From NCBI GenBank assembly GCA_903934325.1, contig CAIZNH010000001.1, forward strand, positions 1 to 64,000: DNA of 64,000 nucleotides. Reading direction: 5' to 3'. This DNA comes from an uncultured Alphaproteobacteria bacterium. Its GTDB lineage: Bacteria; Pseudomonadota; Alphaproteobacteria; Sphingomonadales; Sphingomonadaceae. Shown here in pieces: positions 39,255 through 49,151 of the stretch; position 1 is the first letter of the stretch, and each line of letters opens with the position of its first letter. Position numbers and translations under genes: made by a program. The notes below the pieces were generated by a model. It made no database searches. It was given only the letters and a program-made list of their open reading frames with translations, and was not told the DNA's origin.

Positions 39255-39297
39255 GAGGGCGGTCGCCTTGGGGGAGGTGGCCGCCCTCCTTTCGTTT
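39255..39297 (+). terminator. Terminator after hemA
   Basis: GAGGGCGG (39255-39262) pairs with CCGCCCTC (39281-39288) and is followed by CTTTCGTTT. It separates the bchF-to-hemA operon from the convergent GH97 gene. Confidence 0.8.
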
Positions 39298-39301
39298 GGG
39301 C

Positions 39302-41371
39302 CTACTTCACCGGAATGAAGCGCACTGCGACCCCGCCCGAGGCGGCAAGGTGCACGGCCCAGGTATCGCCGCCGGTCACCACCTTTTCCTCGATCACGAT
39401 GTCATAGGGGTTGTAATCCCAATGGGCGTGCGGGCCGTCGCGGTAGATCTGCGCGCGGTATTGCTTGCCCTTCTCGAGGAAGGTGAGCGCCAGCGAGAGG
39501 TCACGCGGGTTCTCGTCGGTCACCGCGCCGAGGAACCATTCCTTTGACTTGCGGCCCTGCCGCGCCATGGCCACGAACTGCCCGACTTCGCCCGCGAGCG
39601 CGATCGACTGCTCCCAGTCGGCTTCCACGTCCTTGATGAACTGGAAGGCGTCCATGCGCTTCTCGTAATTTTCGGGCAGGTCGGCTGCCATCTGGAGCGG
39701 CGAGTAGATCGTCACATAGGTCGCTAGCTGCTTGGCAAGCGTCGTCTGCGGGCGGTTCTTGGGGTCGCCGCGCGCCATGTCGGGCCGCACCGGCGGGCGC
39801 TCGTTGGGGCGCAGGTCGAAGATGCCCGGCGTGTAGTCGAAGGGCCCCGCCAGCAGCGCGGTGAAGGCCAGCATCGGCTCGTGGCTCGGCGGGTTGGGCG
39901 GCGAGCCCCAGGCGTTGAACTCCATACCGCGTGCGCCTTCGCGGCTCATCCAGTTGGGATAGGTGCGGCGCAGGCCGGTGTCCTTGACCGGCTCATGCGT
40001 ATCCATCGCGATCTGGCGCGCGGCGGCGGCGCGGATCACCTTCATGTGATGGTCGATCATCCGCTGGCTGTCGTAATACTCGTAGTGGCGGATGCCCTTG
40101 GCATCGACCCACACCGCATCGCCCGCGTCAGAGACATAGCCCGACTTGACGTAGTGCGATCCGATCTTGCGGACGAGATCAAGCCCGGCTTCGAGCTGCT
40201 TTTCGTAATTGGTGAGGTTCGCCGAGGTTTCGTGGTGGACGATCAGTTGCACGCCCTTGGAGAGAGCGTACTTGCTCAAACCCTCGATATCGTAATCGGG
40301 ATAGGCCTCGGTGAAGCTGAAGAGGTCGCCGTTGTTGAACCAGTCGCCGTCCCAGCCCTTGTTCCAGCCTTCCACCAGCACGCCGGAAAAACCGTGCTTG
40401 GCGGCAAAGTCGATATAGCGCTTCGTCTCGGCGGTGGTGGCGCCGTGATACTTGTCGGATGCCCAGGTGCGGTCATTGATGTGCATCGCCCACCAGATGC
40501 CGATATATTTGCCCGGCTTGGCGTAGGAGACATCGCCCAGCGCATTGGGCTCGTTCAAGTTCAGGATGATGTCCGAATTGATCAGGCCCACCGCTTCGCG
40601 CGCAATCTGGATGGTGCGCCACGGCGATGTAAACGGCGCCTTGGTCTTGACCTTCGGCCCGCCCGCCCAGTTCCTGAGGTTCGCCTGAAAATTGCCCGGA
40701 CGCAGCTGATCCAATGACATCGAGGAATAGTCGATCAGCGCCGCCTCGTGGATCGCGAAGTGGATGCCCGCTTCGTTGCGAAAGGTCGATGGCGTGTGGG
40801 CATCGTCGACCTGCCCGGCAGGGGCGATGCGGTAGATATACTCGTTGCGGTTGTACTCGTCCGACGGGGTGTACCACATGGTGGTCTTCTCGCCGACGCC
40901 GAACTGGGTCAGCTCCTCGACGATGGCGATATCGCCTTCAAGCGCGGGTTGCTGGCCAAGTTCATAGCGGAAACCGATGCCGGTATCGAAGGCGCGGAAA
41001 CGCACAACCATCTGGCGTGCGGGGCCATCGTTCGCCTTGAAGGTGACGGTGAGTTCGTTGTGCTGGTCGCGCACCATGCGGCGCTCGCCCCAGGGCTGCT
41101 CCCAGGTGCTGTCCTTGCTCGCGCGGGTGGAGCCGGCGATGGCGAGGCCGCGCTCGAAGCCGTGATGATCGGCAAACAGCATCCCCAGCCGCGAGGGTGC
41201 GATGACCTTCTCGCCGTGAAAGCTCACCGCATAGGTCGCAAGGCCTCCGTCATCGCTCACGGTCACAGCGATCTTGCCGTCGGGCGAGGTCAGGGTGAGG
41301 CTTTCGGCGGCGAGCGGGGCGCTCGCCCACATCAGGGCGGCAAGCCCGGCAAGATTGGTCCACATGCGCAT
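39302..41371 (-). CDS. Secreted GH97 alpha-glucosidase (SusB-like)
   Basis: Calcium-dependent alpha-glucosidase of glycoside hydrolase family 97, probably periplasmic. The 689-residue product starts with a signal peptide (about 20 residues, cleaving near APLAAES). Candidates for the catalytic glutamates of the inverting SusB type are in VHHETSAN, DTHEPVKDTGLRRTYPNWM and REGARGMEFNAW. The ATG at 41371 has GAGG 9 nt upstream; an ATG at 41386 overlapping the previous stop is an alternative. It is the last gene of a transporter-GH13-GH97 operon. Confidence 0.92.
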   Translation of the reverse strand: MRMWTNLAGLAALMWASAPLAAESLTLTSPDGKIAVTVSDDGGLATYAVSFHGEKVIAPSRLGMLFADHHGFERGLAIAGSTRASKDSTWEQPWGERRMVRDQHNELTVTFKANDGPARQMVVRFRAFDTGIGFRYELGQQPALEGDIAIVEELTQFGVGEKTTMWYTPSDEYNRNEYIYRIAPAGQVDDAHTPSTFRNEAGIHFAIHEAALIDYSSMSLDQLRPGNFQANLRNWAGGPKVKTKAPFTSPWRTIQIAREAVGLINSDIILNLNEPNALGDVSYAKPGKYIGIWWAMHINDRTWASDKYHGATTAETKRYIDFAAKHGFSGVLVEGWNKGWDGDWFNNGDLFSFTEAYPDYDIEGLSKYALSKGVQLIVHHETSANLTNYEKQLEAGLDLVRKIGSHYVKSGYVSDAGDAVWVDAKGIRHYEYYDSQRMIDHHMKVIRAAAARQIAMDTHEPVKDTGLRRTYPNWMSREGARGMEFNAWGSPPNPPSHEPMLAFTALLAGPFDYTPGIFDLRPNERPPVRPDMARGDPKNRPQTTLAKQLATYVTIYSPLQMAADLPENYEKRMDAFQFIKDVEADWEQSIALAGEVGQFVAMARQGRKSKEWFLGAVTDENPRDLSLALTFLEKGKQYRAQIYRDGPHAHWDYNPYDIVIEEKVVTGGDTWAVHLAASGGVAVRFIPVK

Positions 41372-41382
41372 GGGTGTTGGCC

Positions 41383-42750
41383 TCATTTGGTCTCTGTGAA
41401 AATCCGGTAGCCCCATGCGGGCAGGTCGAGTGTTTCGTTGCCCGCAAAGGTGGTTGTCCCGCCGCTCAGGGCATTGGTGTAGGTGCCGTGATGGCGCGCC
41501 TTGTCGAAGGTGATGCGATGCGGGCGCGGGCTGAGGTTGAAAACGGCGAAAACCCGCGCGCCGGCAGGGCCGCGGGTGAAGGCATAGACGTCGGCGCTCT
41601 GGCTGGTCGGCACCTCGATCATCGCTGCGCCGAAGCGGCCATTGTGGAGCGCCGGGCTCGCGGTCTTGAGCGCAATCAGCTTGGCGAACAGGGCGGCATG
41701 CCTGCCTTCGCGCCAGACAATCGGATCACGCTCGAAGAACTTGAGCTGGCGGTCGTTGTCCGCTTCCTGCCCGTTGTAGACAAGCGGCAGGCCCGATCCG
41801 GTGAAGGACAGCGCAATCGCGGCCTCATAGGCGGGGCCGTAGATTTCGGCCGCGACCCCGTCCCACGAATTCTGATCGTGGTTTTCGGTATAGACCATCC
41901 GCATCGCGGCATGCGGCCAGGTCTCCTGCTGCCCAGCGTAATAGCCGCGGATCGGCCCTGCCCCCTCGCCGCTCTTGACGAGCCGCTGCATCGCCTCTTT
42001 CCAGCCCCAGCCATAGGTCGCATCGAAGGCGCGCGTGTGGAGATCGCGCTGCTCCCATTCGGCGAGCATGAAGACCGGTTTGATCGCATTAAGCTCGCCC
42101 CGCGCCGTCTCCCAGAAATCGGTGGGGACATAGCCTGCGACATCGCAGCGATACCCGTCGATCCCGAATTCGCGCACCCAGTAGGCGAGGCTTTCGGTCA
42201 TATATTGGCGCAAGGCAGGCTGGCTGTAGTCGAAGTCCGCGACGTCAGACCAGTCGGTCCCCTGCGGGCTCATCAAGGCGCCTTCGGGCGTGCGGGTGTA
42301 CCATTCGGGATGGCTGAGAGTGAGCGGGTTGTCATAAGCTGAGTGGTTCGCCACCCAATCGAGGATCACCTTTAGCCCCAGCCGGTGCGCTTCGTTCACG
42401 AAGGCGCGGAAATCCGCCTCGCTGCCCAGCTCCGGATTGACCGCGCGATAGTCGCGCACCGCATAGGGGCTGCCGAGACTGCCCTTGCGGTTGGCCTCGC
42501 CGATGGGATGGATCGGCATCAGCCAGATGATATCGACGCCCATCGCGGCGAGGCGCGGCAGCTGCGCCTGCGCGGCCTTGAAGGCGCCCTCGGAGGTGAA
42601 CTGGCGGGTGTTGATCTGGTAGAGCACCGCATCGCGCGTCCACGCGGCATTGGCGATCTCGACCGCCTCACGCGGGGTGTAATCGGGCCTGGCCAGCGCG
42701 GGGCTGGCTGCCAGTGCCGCCGCAATCAGCGCAAGCCCGGTGCGCTTCAC
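41383..42750 (-). CDS. Secreted GH13 alpha-amylase family enzyme
   Basis: 455 residues with a signal peptide (MKRTGLALIAAALAASPALA). The (beta/alpha)8 GH13 catalytic residues are visible: nucleophile Asp in DGYRCDVAG, acid/base Glu in MLAEWEQ, and the transition-state Asp in YTENHDQNSW. Probably hydrolyses alpha-1,4-glucans or malto-oligosaccharides in the periplasm. It starts in an ATGA overlap with the transporter gene, so the two are co-translated. Confidence 0.92.
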   Translation of the reverse strand: MKRTGLALIAAALAASPALARPDYTPREAVEIANAAWTRDAVLYQINTRQFTSEGAFKAAQAQLPRLAAMGVDIIWLMPIHPIGEANRKGSLGSPYAVRDYRAVNPELGSEADFRAFVNEAHRLGLKVILDWVANHSAYDNPLTLSHPEWYTRTPEGALMSPQGTDWSDVADFDYSQPALRQYMTESLAYWVREFGIDGYRCDVAGYVPTDFWETARGELNAIKPVFMLAEWEQRDLHTRAFDATYGWGWKEAMQRLVKSGEGAGPIRGYYAGQQETWPHAAMRMVYTENHDQNSWDGVAAEIYGPAYEAAIALSFTGSGLPLVYNGQEADNDRQLKFFERDPIVWREGRHAALFAKLIALKTASPALHNGRFGAAMIEVPTSQSADVYAFTRGPAGARVFAVFNLSPRPHRITFDKARHHGTYTNALSGGTTTFAGNETLDLPAWGYRIFTETK

Positions 42751-44294
42751 GCCGCCTGCTCCTTGACCAGCAGCGTGGCCGCCGCCGCCAGCACGAAGCT
42801 CACCGCAGAAATCGCCATGGCATAGATCGCCGCGCCGCCGAACAGGTTGGTGACGAGGAAACCGAGCAGCGTCGCCGCGAGCAGCTGCGGCACGACGATG
42901 AAGATGTTGAACACCCCCATGTAGATGCCCATTTTCTCAGGCGGAACAGAGCCGGCCAGGATCGCATAGGGCAGCGCCACGATCGAGGCCCAGGCGATGC
43001 CGATGCCGATCTGCGGTACCCACAAGAGCGCCGGATCGCGCACCAGCAGCACTGCCGCAAAGCCCACCGCGCCCAGCATAAGGTTCACCGCGTGGAGCCG
43101 GCAGCGGTCGATCTTCGCCGCCACCGCGACAAATCCGAGCGCGGCGGCGGCGGCCAGCCCGTTGCGCACCGATCCCATCAGGCTCCACCAGTCGGCCCCG
43201 TCCTGAAAGGCGCTGCTCGCCGTATCGGTTGCGCCGAAGTGATACTCGGTCACCCCGGGCGTGCCGTAGATCCACAGGCCGAACATCCCGAACCAGCTGA
43301 AGAACTGCACCACGGCAAGCTGGCGCATGGTCTTTGGCATGGCGAAGAGATCGCTGACGACTTCCATGAAGCCGTTGTTGTTGCGGTTCCCGGAGCGCAG
43401 CATCCCCGCGACCAGCTGGATGACGCCGAACCCGGCGATCAGCATCGCGAGCACGTAAAGCTCCTGCGCCACCTCGATCTCGCCCAAAAACGCGGGCCGT
43501 GCATCGCTGCGTGCCAGCATCACCAGCGCCGCGAGTGCCGCCCCGGCGATCACCCAGATCATGCCACCGCGGGCGAATTGCCCGGCGCTGCGCTGGACTG
43601 CCCCGCCCGCGTGCGCTCCGGCCTCGCCGCGCGCGACGGCAAAGCGGGCGAGCTCGTCCGGCGAATACTCTTTCGTGGTGAACACCGTCCAGCACACCGC
43701 CGCCAGCAGCGCCGCCCCGCCGATATAGAACGACCAGTGCACCGTTTCCGGGATCTGGCCTTGGGGCGCGACATTGCTGAGCCCCAGCCAGTTGGTCATC
43801 ACCCATGGCAGCGCGCCCGCGATCACCGCGCCGGTGCCGATGAAGAAGCTCTGCATCGCATAGCCGATGGTGCGCTGGCGATCGGGCAGGTTGTCGCCGA
43901 CAAAGGCGCGGAACGGCTCCATCGTGATGTTGAGCGAGGCGTCCATCACCCACAGCATGCCCGCCGCCACCCACAGGGCGGGCGCATTGGGCATGACAAA
44001 CAGCGCCAGGCTCGCCAGCAGCGCGCCGATCAGGAAGAACGGACGGCGGCGGCCGAAACGCTGACTCCAGGTCTTGTCCGACAGGTGGCCGATGATCGGC
44101 TGGACGATCAGCCCCGTCATCGGCGCGGCGATCCACAGGATTGCAAGGCTGCCGACATCCGCGCCCAGCGTCTGGAAAATGCGGCTGACATTGCCGTTCT
44201 GAAGCTCGAAGCCGATCTGGATCCCCAGAAAGCCGAAACTCATGTTCCAGATCTGCGCTGGCAAGAGCGCGGGCTTGCCGCCTGCCTCAGTCAT
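42747..44294 (-). CDS. MFS (GPH-type) sugar transporter, probably for maltose or related oligosaccharides
   Basis: Twelve-helix cation:sugar symporter of 515 residues. The motif between helices 2 and 3 is GHLSDKTWSQRFGRRRPFFLIG, with NLPDRQRTIGYAMQSFFIGTG further on, as in the sucrose/maltose transporters of proteobacterial sugar loci. I placed the start at 44294 (MTEAGG), which has AGGACAGGA upstream; the longer frame adds a non-homologous leader. It is the first gene of the minus-strand sugar operon, facing the LacI-type operators. Confidence 0.88.
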   Translation of the reverse strand: MTEAGGKPALLPAQIWNMSFGFLGIQIGFELQNGNVSRIFQTLGADVGSLAILWIAAPMTGLIVQPIIGHLSDKTWSQRFGRRRPFFLIGALLASLALFVMPNAPALWVAAGMLWVMDASLNITMEPFRAFVGDNLPDRQRTIGYAMQSFFIGTGAVIAGALPWVMTNWLGLSNVAPQGQIPETVHWSFYIGGAALLAAVCWTVFTTKEYSPDELARFAVARGEAGAHAGGAVQRSAGQFARGGMIWVIAGAALAALVMLARSDARPAFLGEIEVAQELYVLAMLIAGFGVIQLVAGMLRSGNRNNNGFMEVVSDLFAMPKTMRQLAVVQFFSWFGMFGLWIYGTPGVTEYHFGATDTASSAFQDGADWWSLMGSVRNGLAAAAALGFVAVAAKIDRCRLHAVNLMLGAVGFAAVLLVRDPALLWVPQIGIGIAWASIVALPYAILAGSVPPEKMGIYMGVFNIFIVVPQLLAATLLGFLVTNLFGGAAIYAMAISAVSFVLAAAATLLVKEQAA

Positions 44295-44423
44295 TATCGT
44301 CCTGTCCTCTCCCCCGCGCCCTCCTGCCATGCAGGGTGACGCGGCTCCCACGGGGCTGTAGCATGGCGCGGATCTTCTGTCCGGCTGGCTCGCCTGCGGC
44401 TCCGGGAGGACAGTCTGGCTAGC

Positions 44424-44574
44424 TTGCAAAAATTTGCAAGAAACTTTCAGGATTTCTCCCGAAAATTTGCGGATATCGCCGATGACATCAGGCTTTCTAT
44501 AGTATTTTCAGCTTATTGTTGGATAGAGGTTCGGCCCAGCTGGGCTTCTACAAAGATTTGCAAAATTTCTCCCA
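44424..44574. promoter_or_regulatory. LacI-type operators in the divergent sugar promoter region
   Basis: TTGCAAAAATTTGCAA (44424-44439) is a near-perfect 16-bp dyad of LacI-family form. Weaker copies with one good half-site lie at about 44457-44472 (CCCGAAAATTTGCGGA) and 44559-44574 (TTGCAAAATTTCTCCC). They fill the 311-nt gap between the divergent transporter and amylase genes, whose LacI-family regulator is encoded at 48123. No gene is seen in the gap. Confidence 0.7.
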
Positions 44575-44605
44575 AGCTGTCAGAAACGGGGCCGGAGGGA
44601 GTTGG

Positions 44606-46459
44606 ATGATGGCACGAATCCTCGTGGGAATTGCGGCTGCGCTATGCGCGGGCACCGTCTTGGCGGGAGGCCCTGTTGCGGCTGAGAATCCGCCGGCCAT
44701 TCCCGTTTCCGCCCCTATCGCCGAACGCCAGCTGGAGGACGAGATCATCTATTTCGTCCTGCCCGATCGCTTCGCCAATGGCGATCCCGCCAACGACAAG
44801 GGCGGGCTGAAAGGCGGACCGTTCCAGCATGGTTTCGATCCGACCCACAAGGGCTTTTACCACGGCGGCGACCTCAAGGGGCTGACCGCAAAGCTCGATT
44901 ACATCCAGGGCATGGGCGTCACCGCGATCTGGTTCGCGCCGATCTTCAAGAACAAGCCGGTGCAGGGCAAGCCGGGCGAGGAAAGCGCGGGCTATCACGG
45001 CTACTGGGTTACCGATTTCACCAGTGTCGATCCGCATTTCGGCACCAATGCCGAGTTCAAGGCCTTCGTCGATGCCGCCCACGCGCGCGGGATGAAGGTC
45101 TATATGGACATCATCATCAACCACACCGCTGACGTGATCGGCTATGCCGAGGGCGAGGCCAAAGGTTACCGCTATCGCTCCAAGGGCGAATATCCCTTTT
45201 CGCGGGCCGGCGGCACGGGCGGCAAGCCGATCAACCCGGGCTTTGGCGGAGACGATAATCCCGATCCTGCCAACTGGGCGAAGCTGACCGATCCCGCCTT
45301 TGCCTATACGCCGCAAGTGCCCGAGGCCGAGCGGCAGGTGAAGGTGCCAGCGTGGCTCAACGACGTCACGCTCTATCACAACCGCGGCAATTCGCACTGG
45401 ATCGGCGAAAGCTCGGTCTATGGCGATTTCTCCGGGCTCGACGATCTGGCCACCGAGCACCCGCGCGTCGTTAGCGGCATGATCGAGATTTTTGGCCAGT
45501 GGATCGATGATTACGGCATCGACGGCTACCGCATCGACACCGCCAAGCATGTGAACCCCGAATTCTGGCGCGCCTTCGTCCCCGCCATCCTCAAGCGCGC
45601 CGAAGCCAAGGGGATCAAGCACTTCCACATCTTTGGCGAGATTGCCTACGAGGAGCCCACCGCCACGCTCGCTGCGCAGGTCATGGCCGAAAGCGGCCTG
45701 CCCTATGCGCTCGACATGGGCTTTGCCAAGGCCGCGCAACTGGTCGCCAGCGGCAAGGCCGGCCCGAGGCTGATGGCGGAATTCCTCCAGCAGGACGCGG
45801 TCTACCCCGGCGGCGCGAAAACCGCGCTGGGCCTGCCGACTTTCCTCGGCAACCACGATTTCGGCCGCTTTTCGATGTTCGTGCGCGAAATGAGCGGATC
45901 GGCCGACGAGGCCACGCTCCTCGCGCGCGTCAAGCTCGGCCATGCGCTGATGTTCGGCCTGCGCGGCGTGCCCACGATCTATTACGGGGACGAACAGGGC
46001 TTCATCTCCGACGGCAATGATCAGCTCGCGCGCGAGGACATGTTCCCGAGCAAGGTCGCCGCCTATAACGACAACAACCTGATCGGATCGCGCGCCACCA
46101 CCGCGCAGAGCAACTTCGACACCGCCCACCCGCTCTACCGCCAGATCGCGGAACTTTCCGCGGCGCGCACGGCCAGCCCTGCGCTACGGCGTGGTCTCAC
46201 GCAGGTGCGCGCGTTCGAGGAAACCGCCCCCGGCCTGCTCGCGGTGGAGCGCCATGATCCCGCGACGGGACAGCGGGTGCTGCTGGCCTTCAACACCTCC
46301 GCTTCGGCCCTTTCGCGCACAGTCGAGGTAAGCTACCGGGCGACCCGCGTTGCGCCGCTGCTGGGCACCTGTCCGGCCGCGCTCGCCACGCCCGGATCGA
46401 TTGCCATCACCCTTCCCCCGTTCGGCTACGCGGCCTGCATTCTGGAGACTGACAAGTAA
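44606..46459 (+). CDS. Secreted GH13 alpha-amylase / cyclomaltodextrinase-like enzyme
   Basis: 617 residues with a signal peptide (MMARILVGIAAALCAGTVLA). Catalytic triad: Asp in DGYRIDTAKHV, Glu in FHIFGEIAY, Asp in FLGNHDFGRF. The N-terminal EIIYFVLPDRFANGDPANDKGG and the PFQHGFDPTHKGFYHGGDLKGL metal-binding region are typical of secreted alpha-amylases of sugar-uptake loci in Caulobacter and Xanthomonas. GGAGGGAG precedes the paired ATG ATG at 44606. Its stop overlaps the next ATG (TAATG). Confidence 0.92.
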   Translation: MMARILVGIAAALCAGTVLAGGPVAAENPPAIPVSAPIAERQLEDEIIYFVLPDRFANGDPANDKGGLKGGPFQHGFDPTHKGFYHGGDLKGLTAKLDYIQGMGVTAIWFAPIFKNKPVQGKPGEESAGYHGYWVTDFTSVDPHFGTNAEFKAFVDAAHARGMKVYMDIIINHTADVIGYAEGEAKGYRYRSKGEYPFSRAGGTGGKPINPGFGGDDNPDPANWAKLTDPAFAYTPQVPEAERQVKVPAWLNDVTLYHNRGNSHWIGESSVYGDFSGLDDLATEHPRVVSGMIEIFGQWIDDYGIDGYRIDTAKHVNPEFWRAFVPAILKRAEAKGIKHFHIFGEIAYEEPTATLAAQVMAESGLPYALDMGFAKAAQLVASGKAGPRLMAEFLQQDAVYPGGAKTALGLPTFLGNHDFGRFSMFVREMSGSADEATLLARVKLGHALMFGLRGVPTIYYGDEQGFISDGNDQLAREDMFPSKVAAYNDNNLIGSRATTAQSNFDTAHPLYRQIAELSAARTASPALRRGLTQVRAFEETAPGLLAVERHDPATGQRVLLAFNTSASALSRTVEVSYRATRVAPLLGTCPAALATPGSIAITLPPFGYAACILETDK

Positions 46460-48117
46460 TGGCTTCGGTTATGGATGCGGCGGCACCTTCACTCACCGGC
46501 GAGCTTGCATGGTGGCACGGGGCAGTCATCTACCAGATCTATCCGCGCTCGTTCCGCGACACCAATGGTGACGGAATCGGCGATCTTGCGGGCATTGCCG
46601 ACGAGCTCGACTATATCGCCGATCTGGGCGTCGACGGGATCTGGATCTCGCCCTTCTTCACCTCGCCGATGAAGGACTTCGGCTATGATGTCGCCGATTA
46701 TTGCGGCATCGATCCGAGCTTCGGCACCTTCGCCGATTTCGACCGCATCATCGAACGCGCCCACGCGCTGGGCCTCAAGGTGATCATCGATCAGGTCTAT
46801 TCGCACACCTCGGACGAGCACGCGTGGTTTCAGGAAAGCCGGACCGACCGCACCAATCCCAAGGCCGACTGGTATGTCTGGGCCGACCCCAAACCGGACG
46901 GCTCGCCCCCGTCCAACTGGCAATCGGTGTTCGGTGGATCGGCATGGCAATGGGACGGGCCGAGGAAGCAATATTACCTGCATAATTTCCTCACCAGCCA
47001 GCCCGATCTCAACGTCCATAACCGCGACGTGCAGGACGCGCTGCTGGATGTGGCGCGGTTCTGGCTGGCGCGCGGCGTGGACGGGTTCCGCCTCGATGCG
47101 CTGAACTTCGCGATGCATGATCCGAACCTGCGCGACAATCCGCCCTCGGGCGCGCCGATGGAGCTGGTCACCCGCCCCTTCGACATGCAGCACAAGCGCT
47201 ACAACCAGTCGCACCCCGATATCGTCGGCTTCCTTGAGCGGATCCGCGCAACCATCGACGAATTCCCCGGTCGCTTCACCGTTGCCGAAGTCGGCGGGCC
47301 GGAACCGCTGGCCGAGATGAAGGCCTTCACCGCTGACGGCAAGCGGCTCGATTCCGCCTATAACTTCGACTTCCTCTACGCCCCCCTGCTGACCGCGCCG
47401 CTGGTGCGCGCGAGCCTGTCGCAGTGGAGCGGGGAGCCGGGCGAAGGCTGGCCGTCCTGGGCCTTCTCGAACCACGATGCCCCGCGTGCGGTGACCCGCT
47501 GGACCCGCGACGGCGACCAGCCGCGCGCGGCGCGCCTCAACATGCTCCTGCTGCTGGCGCTGCGCGGCAATCCGATCATCTATCAGGGCGAGGAGCTGGG
47601 CCTGCCGCAGGGCTATGTCGCCTTCGAGGATTTGCAGGACCCCGAGGCGATTACCAACTGGCCGCACACGCTCGGCCGTGACGGTGCGCGCACGCCGATG
47701 CCGTGGCAGGCAAGCGCGCCGCAAGCAGGCTTTTCGAGCGCCAACCGCACCTGGCTGAAGCGGGACCCGGCCCATGCCGCTCTCGCGGTGGACAGCCAGA
47801 CCGGCGATCCGCAATCGCCCCTGCATTACACCCGTCACCTGCTCGCGATGCGGCGCCGCTATCCGGCGCTGGTGGCGGGCGAGATCACCCTGCTCGACAC
47901 TCCCGAGGATGTGCTCGCCTTCATCCGCCATGATGCGCAAGGCGCGGTCTTGTGCGCCTTCAACCTCGGCGACGAGGTGCTCGAATGGGCCCCGCCGCCC
48001 GCTTTCGTCGAAGCTCAGGTGCTCGCCAGCGAGAATGCGGTGGGGATCACCGGCAAACCGCCCATGGTGCTCGCGCCCGGTTCGGGATACTGGGCAACGA
48101 ACGCGGTGGAGACCTGA
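46459..48117 (+). CDS. Cytoplasmic alpha-glucosidase (GH13)
   Basis: 552-residue GH13 enzyme of the oligo-1,6-glucosidase/alpha-glucosidase subfamily, with no signal peptide. WWHGAVIYQIYPRSFRDTNGDGIGDL marks the N-terminus; catalytic residues lie in DGFRLDALNFA, RFTVAEVGG and AFSNHDAPRAV. It would cleave imported maltose and short oligomers to glucose. It is coupled to the preceding secreted amylase by TAATG and followed 5 nt later by the LacI regulator. Confidence 0.93.
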   Translation: MASVMDAAAPSLTGELAWWHGAVIYQIYPRSFRDTNGDGIGDLAGIADELDYIADLGVDGIWISPFFTSPMKDFGYDVADYCGIDPSFGTFADFDRIIERAHALGLKVIIDQVYSHTSDEHAWFQESRTDRTNPKADWYVWADPKPDGSPPSNWQSVFGGSAWQWDGPRKQYYLHNFLTSQPDLNVHNRDVQDALLDVARFWLARGVDGFRLDALNFAMHDPNLRDNPPSGAPMELVTRPFDMQHKRYNQSHPDIVGFLERIRATIDEFPGRFTVAEVGGPEPLAEMKAFTADGKRLDSAYNFDFLYAPLLTAPLVRASLSQWSGEPGEGWPSWAFSNHDAPRAVTRWTRDGDQPRAARLNMLLLLALRGNPIIYQGEELGLPQGYVAFEDLQDPEAITNWPHTLGRDGARTPMPWQASAPQAGFSSANRTWLKRDPAHAALAVDSQTGDPQSPLHYTRHLLAMRRRYPALVAGEITLLDTPEDVLAFIRHDAQGAVLCAFNLGDEVLEWAPPPAFVEAQVLASENAVGITGKPPMVLAPGSGYWATNAVET

Positions 48118-48122
48118 CAGCA

Positions 48123-49151
48123 ATGAGCCCGACCCGGCCTGCCACGCGGCGCAGCGCCACGCTTGAGGATATCGCCCGCGAAGCCGGGGTCTCGGTCTCG
48201 ACTGTCAGCCGGGCATTGAACGACAGTCCCTCGGTCAAGCGGCGGACCAAGCAGCAGATCTGGCAGATCGCGCGCGCCCATGATTATGAATTCCGCGCCT
48301 CGATGCCGGCCGGGCCGAGCGGGGCCGATGCGACCATCGCGGTGGTCGTCCCCGCCCCGCAGGCCCGCGAGAGCCGGGTGGCGGACCCCTTCTTCCTCGA
48401 ACTGCTGGCCGGGATTGCCGAGGCCGCGCGTGAGCGCAATGCCGACCTCCTGATCAGCCACCTGACCCCGCGCGCCGATGCCGACCTCGACTACGCCATG
48501 AGCACGAGCCGCGCGACCGGCGTGATCTTCATCGGCCAGTCCTCGCTGCACCACGCCTTCAACGCGCTCGCCGCGCGCGACAACCGCTTCGTGGTGTGGG
48601 GCGCGGAGTTTCCCGATGCGCAATATTGCGCGATCGGATCGGACAACGTCGCCGGCGGACGGCGCGCGACCTCGCACCTCGTGCGGCTGGGGCGCAGGCG
48701 CATCCTGTTCCTCGGCGATACCGAAGCACCCGAAGCCGAGCAGCGCTGCCGGGGCTATCGTCAGGCCCTCGCCCAGGCCGGGATCGCGGTCGACGACAGC
48801 CTGATCCTGCCGGCCCATTTCGAAGTCCATTCCGCCGAAGCTGCCACCCGCAGCGCGATTGCTGGCGGGCTGAAGTTCGACGCCGTCTTCGCCGCCAGCG
48901 ACCTCATCGCGATCGGCGCGATCCGCGCGCTCACCCGTTCGGGGATCAACGTGCCCGCCGATGTCTCGGTGGTGGGCTATGACAACATCCCCGCCGCGCG
49001 GCTTGTCACGCCGCAGCTCACCACCATCGATCAGGACGCGAACCTTGCCGGACGGATGCTGGTGTCCAAGCTGATCGACCGCGGCGATGGCCCGGCGATT
49101 TCGGAGCGGCTGGAAACCAGCCTGCTGATCCGGGAAAGCTGCGGGGGATGA
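48123..49151 (+). CDS. LacI-family transcriptional regulator of the sugar locus
   Basis: 342 residues: an N-terminal HTH ([34 protein letters not shown]) and a periplasmic-binding-protein-like effector domain ending in [26 protein letters not shown]. The local gene set suggests maltose or an oligosaccharide as effector and the TTGCAA-type dyads as targets; both are inferences. It overlaps the downstream halogenase gene by ATGA, tying that gene to sugar control. Confidence 0.92.
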   Translation: MSPTRPATRRSATLEDIAREAGVSVSTVSRALNDSPSVKRRTKQQIWQIARAHDYEFRASMPAGPSGADATIAVVVPAPQARESRVADPFFLELLAGIAEAARERNADLLISHLTPRADADLDYAMSTSRATGVIFIGQSSLHHAFNALAARDNRFVVWGAEFPDAQYCAIGSDNVAGGRRATSHLVRLGRRRILFLGDTEAPEAEQRCRGYRQALAQAGIAVDDSLILPAHFEVHSAEAATRSAIAGGLKFDAVFAASDLIAIGAIRALTRSGINVPADVSVVGYDNIPAARLVTPQLTTIDQDANLAGRMLVSKLIDRGDGPAISERLETSLLIRESCGG

